Shown piece by piece: positions 1-8,739 of a DNA stretch of 64,000 nucleotides. Within the stretch, counting starts at the first letter, position 1. Every line of letters starts with the position of its first letter. The stretch comes from an uncultured SAR116 cluster alpha proteobacterium (GTDB lineage: Bacteria; Pseudomonadota; Alphaproteobacteria; Puniceispirillales; Marisalimonadaceae): positions 62,001 to 126,000 of the forward strand of contig CACNWE010000001.1 of assembly GCA_902623995.1 (NCBI GenBank). The letters run 5' to 3'. Under the pieces are notes generated by a model, which was not told the origin of the DNA, did not search any database, and saw only the letters and a program-made list of their open reading frames with translations. The translations under genes and the position numbers were made by a program.

Positions 1-1014
1 AGAGCTTTTGCTTAAGTCATTAATCAATGCATTTTCATCATTTATTGTAGCAATTGCCATAGAGCAATCAAGTTTGAAATGAGTGAAAATGTGATTTAAA
101 TTCTGATCTAATATCTTCCATTTCATACCTAAAAAATTAGGTTTTTTTTTATTAAATTTTGGAGATTTTTTAAATCTATTACTTTCTTCATACCAGCCTA
201 TTGAGGGCAACACATCCATGTTGGCTAAAAGTCCACTACTCTTATTGGTTTCAAACAAAACAGCACCATCTTTATTCTGTAAATAGAAGAATAATCCATA
301 CCGCTCTTCTTTTTCTTTTTTTGGAAGTTTTATTGGATATTGTTTAGCACTAGTTGTGCCACCGACGTCACAAATAGCTAACAAAGGACACATTTTACAT
401 CTTGGTGACTTAGGAATACAAATTAATGAACCTAAATCCATTAAGGCTTGTGCATAATCTCCATGTCTGTTATCAGGAAGGTGTTTTTCAGCAATGTTTT
501 TGATAAAAATCTTTGATTCCTTTATGGGTTTTTCAACCGCATAAAATCTTGAAAAAACTCTTTCAACATTTCCATCTATAACATTTGATTTTCTATCAAA
601 TGCTATAGCCATAATGGCTGATGATGTATATTCTCCTATTCCAGGAAGGGCCATTAAAGAATTTTTATCTGTAGGGAAAAATCCATCATATTTATTAGAA
701 ATTATTTTTGCTGTTTCATGCAAATTTTTAGCTCTACTATAATAGCCAAGTCCTGCCCAATATGAATTAATCTCATGTAATTCTGCTTTTGCAAGGGCAT
801 TGATATTAGGCCATTTTCTAACAAACTTTAAAAAATATGGTATTACTGTTTTTACTACAGTTTGTTGCAACATAATTTCTGATAAATAAACAAAATAAGG
901 ATTTGAAATCTCGCCTGGTGGTGCTCTCCAGGGTAAAATTCTTCTATTAAAGTCGTACCAAGATAACAATGAATTAGAAAAAGTATTGTAGTTATTTTTT
1001 TTTAACTGTGTCAT
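1..1014 (-). CDS. mutY: A/G-specific adenine glycosylase MutY (C-terminus cut by window edge)
   Basis: Base-excision repair glycosylase that removes adenine mispaired with 8-oxoguanine. The frame is open from ATG at 1014 to the left edge, giving 338 residues; families are about 350 long, so only a few residues are missing. Visible motifs are EIMLQQT with the catalytic Glu at residue 46, the helix-hairpin-helix LPGIGEYT, the catalytic Asp in DGNVERV (Asp147), and a complete 4Fe-4S ligand set C-X6-C-X2-C-X5-C (Cys199, 206, 209, 215). The C-terminal part looks like the NUDIX-related 8-oxoG recognition domain. It is divergent from dciA, an arrangement common in Alphaproteobacteria. Identification is firm; only the stop codon is not seen. 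Confidence 0.96.
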   Translation of the reverse strand, partial: MTQLKKNNYNTFSNSLLSWYDFNRRILPWRAPPGEISNPYFVYLSEIMLQQTVVKTVIPYFLKFVRKWPNINALAKAELHEINSYWAGLGYYSRAKNLHETAKIISNKYDGFFPTDKNSLMALPGIGEYTSSAIMAIAFDRKSNVIDGNVERVFSRFYAVEKPIKESKIFIKNIAEKHLPDNRHGDYAQALMDLGSLICIPKSPRCKMCPLLAICDVGGTTSAKQYPIKLPKKEKEERYGLFFYLQNKDGAVLFETNKSSGLLANMDVLPSIGWYEESNRFKKSPKFNKKKPNFLGMKWKILDQNLNHIFTHFKLDCSMAIATINDENALINDLSKSS

Positions 1015-1070
1015 AGAGTTTTATTATATAATAAAATCAAAAAAATTTAATTTAAAATAATTGTTAACAT

Positions 1071-1508
1071 ATGAAGTCTTTATTAAAAATCACAGAAAAT
1101 ATTGTTGAGAAAAATCTGAGTAGATTAGGATCTATTCAAACTCATATATTTTTCAATTGGACACATATTGCAGGTCAATATGCAGATATAACAATTCCAC
1201 ATAAAATAAAATTTGGTAGAAAAAAAAATATCGATGGCCAAATTTCAATCAAAGTCCAAAATGGCTTCGGACTTGAAGTTCAATACGCAATTCCATTTCT
1301 ATTGGATCAAATTAATGCTCGATTCGGGTTTAAAGCGATATCAAAAATCAAAATTATTCAAGCTGACATTCAGAATAACTTTGAAATTAAAAAAGATCCT
1401 ATTAAACGTACTTTGGAAAATACTCTAGAAAATTTGGAGTCTAACATACTTCCAGACAGCGAACTGAAATTAGCAATGCAAAAATTTGAGATTTCTAGAA
1501 AAAAATAG
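1071..1508 (+). CDS. dciA: DUF721 / DciA-family protein
   Basis: This 145-residue protein matches the DUF721 family. DciA members are the ancestral loaders of the replicative helicase DnaB. The N-terminal half (about residues 1–100) carries the compact basic alpha/beta domain, with a pattern of W-x-x-I-A-G near residue 30 followed by L-x-V-x-V-like strands. The C-terminal tail is short and lysine-rich. It lies between mutY and a DsbA-like gene, the usual alphaproteobacterial order mutY–DUF721–dsbA–smc. Helicase-loading function is inferred from the family and not shown here. Confidence 0.8.
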   Translation: MKSLLKITENIVEKNLSRLGSIQTHIFFNWTHIAGQYADITIPHKIKFGRKKNIDGQISIKVQNGFGLEVQYAIPFLLDQINARFGFKAISKIKIIQADIQNNFEIKKDPIKRTLENTLENLESNILPDSELKLAMQKFEISRKK

Positions 1509-1606
1509 TTGCATTTTATAAAATCTTGTTCTTTGTACATTAATCTTAGTATATAAGATTATTATTATTTGAAATTTTAAATGAGCGAAAAAATTTGGGG
1601 AAAAAT

Positions 1607-2233
1607 ATGTTTTTAAATAGAAGAAAATTTTTACTAGGTATTGGTGCTTTTTTCTTATTTTCAAAAAAAAGTTTTTCAAATCAAACCTCATTAAACGAGT
1701 TGATGCGAAAACAATTTTTGGGTTCTAATAATGCACCCATTAAAATAAAAGAATTCTTTTCATTAACCTGTGGTCACTGTTCTAACTTTCATATAAAAAC
1801 ATTACCTCAACTCAAAAAAAAATACATTGATACGGGTAAAGTTCAATTAGAATTTATCGATTACCCTCTTGACAGACTAGCTGTTATAGCAGCTACATTA
1901 GCTAGATCAATACCAACAAAGGATGGATATATAGAAGCTGTTAGCATTTTATTAAAAAAGCAGAAACAATGGGCATATTCAAAAAATCCTTTGAATGAAT
2001 TACAGTCAATTGCAAAATTATTTGGCATATCATCAAAAAAATTTAATGATATTTCTCAAAACATTCCTCTTATGCAGGAAATTGTTACAAAAATGGAGGA
2101 AGAGTCTAAAAACTTTGATATAAACTCCACTCCAACTTTCATTGTAAATGATAAATATAAAATTTCTGGAGCTCTATCTTTCAAAGACTTTGAAAAAGAA
2201 CTTTTGAAGTCAATTAACGCAAAAAAGTCTTAA
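1607..2233 (+). CDS. DsbA-like periplasmic thiol:disulfide oxidoreductase
   Basis: A 208-residue thioredoxin-fold protein with a CGHC active site at residues 55–58 and a cis-proline loop STPTF near residue 170. It belongs to the DsbA/BdbD-like group that introduces disulfides in exported proteins. I start it at ATG 1607. A TTG twelve bases upstream (1595) is also in frame, but the ATG puts the twin-arginine-like stretch NRRKFLLG and the hydrophobic core directly at the N-terminus, so export, possibly by Tat, is likely. It is followed after 18 bases by smc, a neighbourhood conserved in Alphaproteobacteria. The likely electron partner, a DsbB, is not in the window. Confidence 0.88.
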   Translation: MFLNRRKFLLGIGAFFLFSKKSFSNQTSLNELMRKQFLGSNNAPIKIKEFFSLTCGHCSNFHIKTLPQLKKKYIDTGKVQLEFIDYPLDRLAVIAATLARSIPTKDGYIEAVSILLKKQKQWAYSKNPLNELQSIAKLFGISSKKFNDISQNIPLMQEIVTKMEEESKNFDINSTPTFIVNDKYKISGALSFKDFEKELLKSINAKKS

Positions 2234-2251
2234 GGTAAAATTGGAAAACAA

Positions 2252-5200
2252 ATGAAATTCAAATCGATAAGAATTTCTGGATTTAAATCTTTTTTAGAGC
2301 CAACAGAAATAAACCTTAATGAAGGGCTAACCGGGATAGTAGGTCCAAATGGCTGTGGCAAATCAAACATTGTAGAAGCTATTAAGTGGGTAATGGGTGA
2401 AAACTCAGCAAGACAAATGCGTGGCGAAGGTATGGATGATGTAATTTTTTCTGGATCAAATGAACGTCCAGCAAGAAATTTTGCAGAAGTTACAATTAAA
2501 TTAGATAATACTGAAAAAAAAGCTCCTGCTAATTTTAATCAATTTGATGAAATTGAAATTTCAAGAAAAATTGAACGAGATAAAGGTTCGACTTACAGGG
2601 TTAATTCTAAACAAGTTAGAGCGAGAGATGTACAATTAATTTTTGCAGATACCGCTACTGGAGCTCGATCATCAGGAATTGTAAGTCAAGGAAGGATTTC
2701 ACAAATAATTGATTACAGTCTTGAAGATAGAAGAATAATTCTTGAAGAAGCCGCAAACATTAAAGGGTTACATAATAGGAAACATGAAGCGGAATTAAAA
2801 TTAAACGGAGCTACTGATAACTTAAGTAGGTTGTTAGATATTGAGAATACATACAATGAACAACTAATTGAATTAGAAAAACAAGGTAGAAAGGCGGCTC
2901 GTTACAGATCAGTAGGAGATAGATTAAGAAAAGCAGAAGCTTCGCTTTTCTTGTCATTACTAAATACCGCTGAAAAAGAATTTGATGAACTAGAAACAAA
3001 ATTTGAGAAATCAAAAAATAGCGTTGAAGAGGCTCAAATAAACTTGTCTAAAAACACAAAATCAAAGCTTGAAATTTTTAATAAGCTACCTGAGCTAAGA
3101 AAAATTGAAACAGAAAAAGCTGCTATTTTACAATCATTAAATATTTCAAAAATAAGATTAGAAGAAGAAGAAGCAACTTCAAAATTTACGTTGAATAATA
3201 TTCTAAACCAAATAAAACAAATAGAAACTGATATTAAAAGAGAAATTGAAATAAAAGACGATGCAAATAAAACAATTGCAAATCTTCTTTTAGAAAAAGA
3301 CAAGCTACAATTAGATACAAAAGATTTCACAACTAAGAAAAATGACGCCTCAGAAAAAGTAAATGAACTTAAAATAAAATCTGAAGATGCAGATGCAAAA
3401 CTTTCATCTATTAATTCCGAAATTTTTTCAATAAAATCTGACAAATCAGATCTGGAAAATCGTATTAATAATTTAAAAGAAAAAATAAAAAATTCAGAAG
3501 ATCAAAAATCACAGTTCAATATTATTGAAGATAAAAAGTTAATCGATGAGCACAACAAAAAAAGGGTTAATATTGAAAAGTTAATTAAAGAAGAAAGCAA
3601 CAAGCTAGAATTAATAAAAAAACAATTAGAAACTAAAGAGAATTTAAATATAAACCTAAAAGAAAAGAAGGGTAAAATAGATTATGATCTCAATGTAATG
3701 AGAGCTGATTTACATTCTCTATCTTCGCTATTAGGCTATGATGAATTCAAAAAAAACACTCTAGAAGCAACAATAGATGATATAGGGAACCTTCAAGATG
3801 CAATTGGATCGGTACTAGGTGAAACAATATTAGCTCCTGTAAAATCAAACAATTCAGACGAACAAAACATTTCTTACTGGAAAGAAATTACAGCTAAATT
3901 TGAAGAAAAGTTACCCAAAGGTGCTACTCCTATAATCTCAAAAATTAAAAAGAATTCAATTCTAGATATTGCGTTAATTGGTATAGGCATCGTAGAAAAT
4001 GAAAAAACTGCTCTTAAACTACAAAAAGAATTATCTTTTGGGCAGGCTTTGACAACTTTAAAAGGAGGCTTGTGGAGATGGGATGGATATGTTCAACCTT
4101 TAGGTGTTCAAAATAGTTATTCAGAAAGATTACAACAAATTACAAAATTAAGAAATTTACAAGATGAATTACCACCTAAAGAAAAAGAAGCAGTTACAAT
4201 TGTTAATGAAATTAATCAAAATGAGTTGGAATTAAAAAAATTTTTTGGAACAACGAAAGAAATAGAATCTAAAATAAACTTACTGAATAATGAATTAAAT
4301 GAAAGAAAATTATCAATTTCAAGTTTAGATTCAAAGATAAATTCAAGTAATATCTTATCAAAAGAACATCAAAATATTTTAGATACATCTCAAAAAGAAT
4401 TAGTAGAGTTAGAAAAACTATCTAAAAAATCACTAAACTTGCCAACTTTACTAGCAGATGAATTAAAAATCAGAAATGCAGCTGATCAATGTAGAAACGA
4501 ATTGACAGATGCAATGGCTGCAGAGCAACAAATTAGAAATCAGGAAAGTTATCAACAAAGAAACTTAATGCAAATTAACAATCAAAAAAATGATTGGGAA
4601 AACAGAAAGGACGAGGCAGAAACAAGAATTAAATCTTTAAAAGAAAGACTAGATAACTTGAAAGAAGATAAATCAAGACTTGAGAAGCTACCAGATAATT
4701 TTGTGGCAAAAGCTAATGAATTAAATATCAAGATTGAAACAGCTGAACAAAAAAGAAACCTTGCTGCAGATAAGTTAGTACAAACGGAAACATCACTTAA
4801 TGAAGCAGAAAAATTAGAAAAATCTTCAGAACAAAATTTAGCATCTTTTCGAGAAGATATGATAAAAGTAGAAGCCTCACTTAATCTAGCTAAAATAAAA
4901 ATAGATAATATCGATGAAAGGATTCATGAAAAACTCAGGATTAAGTCGAATCAACTTAAAGAAATTGTCAATTTAAGTGATAATGAAGATTTAAATACAT
5001 CAATCGAAACTCTTGAAAAAACAGTTCAAAGATTATTAAATGAGAGAGATTCATTAGGTGCTGTCAATTTACGTGCTGAAGAAGAAATGAATGAAATGAG
5101 ACAAAAAATTGAATTAATGTCCAAGGAAAGAGTTGACTTAGAATTAGCAATTGAAAAATTAAAAAGTGGAATTTTTGAATTAAATAAAGAGGGTAGACAA

Positions 5201-5680
5201 CGTCTTAACGATAGTTTTGAGCTTGTAAATAAAAACTTTAAGAATCTTTTTAAAAATCTTTTTGGAGGTGGTGACGCTGAATTAAAATTAGTTGGAGATG
5301 ATGATCCCCTAAAAGCTGGATTGGAGATATTAGCAAGTCCACCTGGAAAAAAAATGCAATTACTTTCCTTATTATCAGGTGGAGAACAAGCTTTAACAGC
5401 CATATCTCTCATTTTTTCTGTTTTCTTATGTAATCCTGCTCCAATATGTATTTTGGATGAGGTAGATGCTGCTTTAGATGATAGTAATGTTGGAAGATTC
5501 TGTAACTTATTGGATAAAATAGTAGATGAAACAGAGACTTATTTTTTAGTTGTGACACACCATAGATTGACGATGGCTAAAATGAATAGGCTTTTTGGTG
5601 TTACTATGGAACAAAAAGGTATAAGTAGACTGGTTTCTGTTGATTTAGAGCAAGCAAATAAAATAAAGAATATAGCCTAA
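2252..5680 (+). CDS. smc: Chromosome partition protein Smc
   Basis: Structural maintenance of chromosomes ATPase of 1142 residues, the normal full length. The N-terminal head has Walker A GPNGCGKSN (residues 31–39). Two long coiled-coil arms flank a hinge at about residues 505–645 (GSVLGETILAP is its start). The C-terminal head has the ABC signature LSGGEQ (1041–1046) and Walker B ILDEVDAALDD with D1069/E1070. It works with ScpA and ScpB, which are not in this window, to compact and segregate the chromosome. It is probably co-transcribed with the preceding dsbA-like gene. Confidence 0.98.
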   Translation: MKFKSIRISGFKSFLEPTEINLNEGLTGIVGPNGCGKSNIVEAIKWVMGENSARQMRGEGMDDVIFSGSNERPARNFAEVTIKLDNTEKKAPANFNQFDEIEISRKIERDKGSTYRVNSKQVRARDVQLIFADTATGARSSGIVSQGRISQIIDYSLEDRRIILEEAANIKGLHNRKHEAELKLNGATDNLSRLLDIENTYNEQLIELEKQGRKAARYRSVGDRLRKAEASLFLSLLNTAEKEFDELETKFEKSKNSVEEAQINLSKNTKSKLEIFNKLPELRKIETEKAAILQSLNISKIRLEEEEATSKFTLNNILNQIKQIETDIKREIEIKDDANKTIANLLLEKDKLQLDTKDFTTKKNDASEKVNELKIKSEDADAKLSSINSEIFSIKSDKSDLENRINNLKEKIKNSEDQKSQFNIIEDKKLIDEHNKKRVNIEKLIKEESNKLELIKKQLETKENLNINLKEKKGKIDYDLNVMRADLHSLSSLLGYDEFKKNTLEATIDDIGNLQDAIGSVLGETILAPVKSNNSDEQNISYWKEITAKFEEKLPKGATPIISKIKKNSILDIALIGIGIVENEKTALKLQKELSFGQALTTLKGGLWRWDGYVQPLGVQNSYSERLQQITKLRNLQDELPPKEKEAVTIVNEINQNELELKKFFGTTKEIESKINLLNNELNERKLSISSLDSKINSSNILSKEHQNILDTSQKELVELEKLSKKSLNLPTLLADELKIRNAADQCRNELTDAMAAEQQIRNQESYQQRNLMQINNQKNDWENRKDEAETRIKSLKERLDNLKEDKSRLEKLPDNFVAKANELNIKIETAEQKRNLAADKLVQTETSLNEAEKLEKSSEQNLASFREDMIKVEASLNLAKIKIDNIDERIHEKLRIKSNQLKEIVNLSDNEDLNTSIETLEKTVQRLLNERDSLGAVNLRAEEEMNEMRQKIELMSKERVDLELAIEKLKSGIFELNKEGRQRLNDSFELVNKNFKNLFKNLFGGGDAELKLVGDDDPLKAGLEILASPPGKKMQLLSLLSGGEQALTAISLIFSVFLCNPAPICILDEVDAALDDSNVGRFCNLLDKIVDETETYFLVVTHHRLTMAKMNRLFGVTMEQKGISRLVSVDLEQANKIKNIA

Positions 5681-5702
5681 TTAAAGTTTTTGAAGTAAAC
5701 TC

Positions 5703-5731
5703 TTGACTTATTTGTTAGCTCAAAATAATTT
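5703..5731 (+). promoter_or_regulatory. Possible promoter for the atp operon
   Basis: TTGACT at 5703–5708 is a good -35 hexamer. After 17 bases TAATTT (5726–5731) is a weak -10. It lies in the 85-base gap before atpI, where a promoter is expected. The match is moderate and the region is AT-rich, so this is tentative. Confidence 0.3.
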
Positions 5732-5765
5732 AATCACGCTTATAGTTTTTCTTTGAAAGTATAAT

Positions 5766-6074
5766 ATGAGCGCGTTAAATAAAGAAAAAAATTTATCAAA
5801 AAGAATAGACCTTGCACTAGCTAAGAAGGATTGTAAACAAACATTTAAAAAGACAGATTCGCTTAATATTTATTATAGAGTTGGAACAGAAATACTCGCA
5901 GGGTTAATGATTGGTGCGGGCATAGGTTGGACAATTGATCAATGGCTTAGTACCACTCCCTTATTTCTAATAATATTTTTTATATTAGGTGGTGTGGCTG
6001 GGATATATAATCTTTGGAGAGTTTTGACTGGCAAGGGCCTAAAAATGGGGTTTTTTAGCAAAAAAGAAAAATAA
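5766..6074 (+). CDS. atpI: ATP synthase accessory protein AtpI
   Basis: A 102-residue protein with two membrane helices (about residues 38–60 and 65–88), including the AtpI signature G-x-G-x-G-W-x-I-D-x-W near residues 60–70. AtpI assists assembly of the c-ring and magnesium handling of F1Fo ATP synthase. It is first in the Fo gene group and ends two bases before atpB. The hydrophilic lysine-rich N-terminus is typical of alphaproteobacterial members. Confidence 0.9.
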   Translation: MSALNKEKNLSKRIDLALAKKDCKQTFKKTDSLNIYYRVGTEILAGLMIGAGIGWTIDQWLSTTPLFLIIFFILGGVAGIYNLWRVLTGKGLKMGFFSKKEK

Positions 6075-6075
6075 T

Positions 6076-6819
6076 ATGAATTCACCTGTAGAACAATTTA
6101 CAATTAAAATTTTATATGAACTCAACTTTATGGGTATTGATGTATCCTTCACTAATGCGTCTCTATTTATGATGTTGTCCATTCTTGGGTCAGTTTGTTT
6201 TTTATATCTTGGATCAAGAAAGCAAACACTTATACCTGGAAGATTTCAATGTTTAGTAGAAATGTCATATGAGTTTGTTGCAAATATGGTCAAAGAAAAT
6301 GCTGGCAAAGGTAGTCAAGTTTACTTTCCATTTATATTCACTTTATTTATGTTTATTTTATTTGGAAATCTGCTTGGAATGATACCATACAGTTACACTT
6401 TTACGTCACAAATAGCAGTAACCTTTACTTTGGCTGCAATTATATTCGCAGGAGTTACAATTATCGCTATTTTAAAACATGGCTTTAAATTTTTTACATA
6501 CTTTTTTCCATCTGGAGTTCCAATTGGTTTAGCACCTTTACTAATACCAATTGAGATTATCTCTTACTTTATCCGTCCAATAAGTTTATCTGTCAGATTA
6601 TTTGCTAATATGTTAGCTGGACACACTATGATGAAGGTATTTGCTGGACTTATAATAATGATGGGATCAGCAGGTGGTGTTTTAAAAGCAGGAGCAGTAT
6701 TGCCTCTATTGGCAGTTATTGGTTTAACAGGACTGGAATTTTTAGTAGCTGCACTTCAAGCCTATGTTTTCAGTATTTTAACATGTATGTACCTTCATGA
6801 CGCAATACATTTACACTAA
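6076..6819 (+). CDS. atpB: ATP synthase subunit a
   Basis: Membrane stator subunit forming the proton half-channels against the c-ring. It has 247 residues and 5–6 hydrophobic segments. The essential arginine lies in SVRLFANMLAGH (Arg174), with the conserved helix before it carrying PIEIISYFIRP. The length and order atpI-atpB-atpE-atpF'-atpF are those of Alphaproteobacteria, in which Fo genes are separated from F1 genes. Confidence 0.97.
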   Translation: MNSPVEQFTIKILYELNFMGIDVSFTNASLFMMLSILGSVCFLYLGSRKQTLIPGRFQCLVEMSYEFVANMVKENAGKGSQVYFPFIFTLFMFILFGNLLGMIPYSYTFTSQIAVTFTLAAIIFAGVTIIAILKHGFKFFTYFFPSGVPIGLAPLLIPIEIISYFIRPISLSVRLFANMLAGHTMMKVFAGLIIMMGSAGGVLKAGAVLPLLAVIGLTGLEFLVAALQAYVFSILTCMYLHDAIHLH

Positions 6820-6860
6820 TTCATTACTAAATTTAAAATTACTTAAGAAAGGAAAAAATT

Positions 6861-7088
6861 ATGGAAATGGATGCCGCAAAATTAATAGGAGCTGGTTTAG
6901 CCGTTATAGCTCTAGCTGGAGTCGGAGTTGGAATTGGTAATATTTTTGCTTCATTAGTTACAGCTGTTGGGAGAAACCCAGCAGCAAAAAATGAAGTTTT
7001 TGGAATAGCTATTTTAGGTTTTGCTCTAACAGAAGCAGTTGCACTTTTTGCACTAGTTATTGCGCTATTACTATTATTCACGTTCTAA
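6861..7088 (+). CDS. atpE: ATP synthase subunit c
   Basis: A 75-residue hairpin of two membrane helices joined by the polar loop GRNPAAKNE. The ion-carrying carboxylate is Glu58 in [12 protein letters not shown]. No glutamine of the Na+-binding type is seen in helix 1, so a proton-driven ring is inferred. A good ribosome site (AAGAAAGGA) precedes the ATG. A perfect hairpin follows the stop codon. A longer open frame on the opposite strand of this gene is an artefact of its alanine/glycine codons. Confidence 0.97.
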   Translation: MEMDAAKLIGAGLAVIALAGVGVGIGNIFASLVTAVGRNPAAKNEVFGIAILGFALTEAVALFALVIALLLLFTF

Positions 7089-7100
7089 AAAACTTAATTT

Positions 7101-7133
7101 TGCCTATAGTAATTTAACTATAGGCAGATTTTT
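7101..7133 (+). terminator. Intercistronic hairpin/terminator after atpE
   Basis: TGCCTATAGT (7101–7110) and ACTATAGGCA (7117–7126) form a perfect 10-bp stem with a 6-base loop, followed by GATTTTTA. It sits in the 64-base gap between atpE and the next atp gene. It could act as a partial terminator or mRNA stabiliser that raises c-subunit output, since the ring needs many copies of c per complex. The T-run is short, so read-through is expected. Confidence 0.75.
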
Positions 7134-7152
7134 ATTTAAGTAAGAATAACAA

Positions 7153-7740
7153 ATGTCATACTATCGTAAATTTATCTTAGCTGTACTTCTCTTTATAAAT
7201 ACTTCTTATATTGCTCAAGCTGATGAAGGTAAAGCTGGACTACCACAACTAGATTTTAATACATATCCATCGCTTGTTTTTTGGTCTGTTGTATCCCTAA
7301 TTATAGGTTATATCTTGATGAAATATTTGGTAACTCCAAATATAAAATCAATTTTAAATAACAGGCAAACTAATATCCAAAATGACTTAGTTAAAGCTAA
7401 AACTTCAAGTCAAGAGACTGAAAAAATAAAGGAAAATATTATTAATTCGCAGACAGAATTAAAATCAAGATCACAATTAATTGTGAATGAAGCTCTTTCT
7501 GAAACAAAACTAAACATCGAAAATAAAGAAAAAGAGATAAATCAAAAATTAAATGAAAAAGTTATCAAAGCTGAGAAACAAATAATGGAAACACAGAAAT
7601 TAGTTATAAAGGAGGTCATAAGTAATGCCGAAGAACTAACTGCAAAAGTCATTCAAAACTTAACTGATCTTAAATACGATAAGGTTGAGGGCAAAAAAGC
7701 AATTAATACAGCATCAAAAAATATGTTAGTGGAGAAATAG
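7153..7740 (+). CDS. atpF': ATP synthase subunit b'
   Basis: A 195-residue peripheral-stalk subunit. It has an N-terminal hydrophobic stretch that resembles a signal sequence (residues 6–22), a second membrane segment at about 43–62, and a long charged coiled coil to the C-terminus. The b/b' pair is typical of Alphaproteobacteria and photosynthetic bacteria. It ends one base before the b subunit, so the two are translated together. The b' assignment rests on position and the extra N-terminal segment. Confidence 0.88.
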   Translation: MSYYRKFILAVLLFINTSYIAQADEGKAGLPQLDFNTYPSLVFWSVVSLIIGYILMKYLVTPNIKSILNNRQTNIQNDLVKAKTSSQETEKIKENIINSQTELKSRSQLIVNEALSETKLNIENKEKEINQKLNEKVIKAEKQIMETQKLVIKEVISNAEELTAKVIQNLTDLKYDKVEGKKAINTASKNMLVEK

Positions 7741-7741
7741 A

Positions 7742-8227
7742 ATGTACTTCGATGAGACAGCGTGGGTAGCAATTGCGTTTTTATTATTTTTTGTGTTGGT
7801 GTGGAAAAAAGGGAAGAAAGCTATACTTTCTTTACTAGATGAGAGATCATTACTAATTGAAAAAGAACTTAATGAAGCTAAATCACTTAAAGAAGAAGCT
7901 TTAGAAGAACTGAGGCTTGCTTTACAAAATCAAAAAAATGTTTCTGATGAAGCTGAAAATCTAATTAAGAACGCAAAAGAAACTGCTAAAAAAATTCAAG
8001 AAGAGGCAAACTTAAAATCACTTGAAATGATTAAAAGAAAAGAAGAACAAGCTAAACAAAAGATCTTATCGTTAGAAGCTGAGGCTATAAAAAACATCAA
8101 AGACATTACTAGTAGTATTGTGATTAAATCATCCAAAACTTACATAAAACAGAAATTGGATAATAAAGAAAACATTAATTTAATCTCTAAATCTTCAAAT
8201 GAGATTAAATCCTCTATTATAAAATAA
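7742..8227 (+). CDS. atpF: ATP synthase subunit b
   Basis: A 161-residue stalk subunit with one N-terminal membrane helix (residues 5–24), the conserved basic turn WKKGKKAI, and a coiled coil rich in Glu, Lys and Ala. It forms the stator with b'. Its stop codon directly abuts the stop of the convergent lipoprotein gene, leaving no intergenic space. Confidence 0.93.
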   Translation: MYFDETAWVAIAFLLFFVLVWKKGKKAILSLLDERSLLIEKELNEAKSLKEEALEELRLALQNQKNVSDEAENLIKNAKETAKKIQEEANLKSLEMIKRKEEQAKQKILSLEAEAIKNIKDITSSIVIKSSKTYIKQKLDNKENINLISKSSNEIKSSIIK

Positions 8228-8656
8228 CTAATTTATACCTAGCAAGACTTGTCCTCCAGCTGGAGCTTTCAATTCAAAATTTGTAGCTCTATCTACTATT
8301 TTACTACCTTTTAATAAAAATTGAGAATAGTTAAATTCATCTCTATCAAATTCATTATTATTTAAATCTAATGACACTACACTAATATTGACAGGGACAT
8401 AATCTTCCTTTGTTGTATCATTTCTGATTGCTCGTATATTAACAGAGAGCTCCATTTCAATATCATCGCCATCTTTAAAGCAAAACTTCTGTACACCTCT
8501 AAATCCTAAATAAACCGGTGAGTTACCTTCTGAATTAACAACAATTTCAGCAGCTTTTTTAGGCACAACCAATTTGGGACATTCAACAATATCTTTTTTA
8601 AAAGTTGAACAACCATATAAAAATAAAAATACAATTATAATAAAAAAACGAATCAT
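8228..8656 (-). CDS. Small predicted lipoprotein, unknown function
   Basis: A 142-residue protein with a short lysine-free hydrophobic leader and a lipobox LYGC, cysteine near residue 16, so it is probably an outer or inner membrane lipoprotein. The mature part has alternating polar and hydrophobic residues suggestive of a beta-sandwich, with two further cysteines. I do not recognise a named family. It is transcribed divergently from ispH and converges on atpF without a gap. Function cannot be assigned. Confidence 0.75.
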   Translation of the reverse strand: MIRFFIIIVFLFLYGCSTFKKDIVECPKLVVPKKAAEIVVNSEGNSPVYLGFRGVQKFCFKDGDDIEMELSVNIRAIRNDTTKEDYVPVNISVVSLDLNNNEFDRDEFNYSQFLLKGSKIVDRATNFELKAPAGGQVLLGIN

Positions 8657-8739
8657 ACATATTATCCTAAAAACGAAAAAAATTTGTAACTTGGCTAATC
8701 TTTATTGACGTATTGATTGTAATACATCAAAACTAAATT

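Noticed and set aside
1581-1616. ATG at 1581 as start of the DsbA-like gene
   Set aside because: It is in another frame and ends after eleven codons; ATG 1607 gives the signal sequence and active site.
6839-7081. 80-codon alanine-rich frame opposite atpE
   Set aside because: It is the complement of the highly conserved c-subunit gene and has no ribosome site or family.
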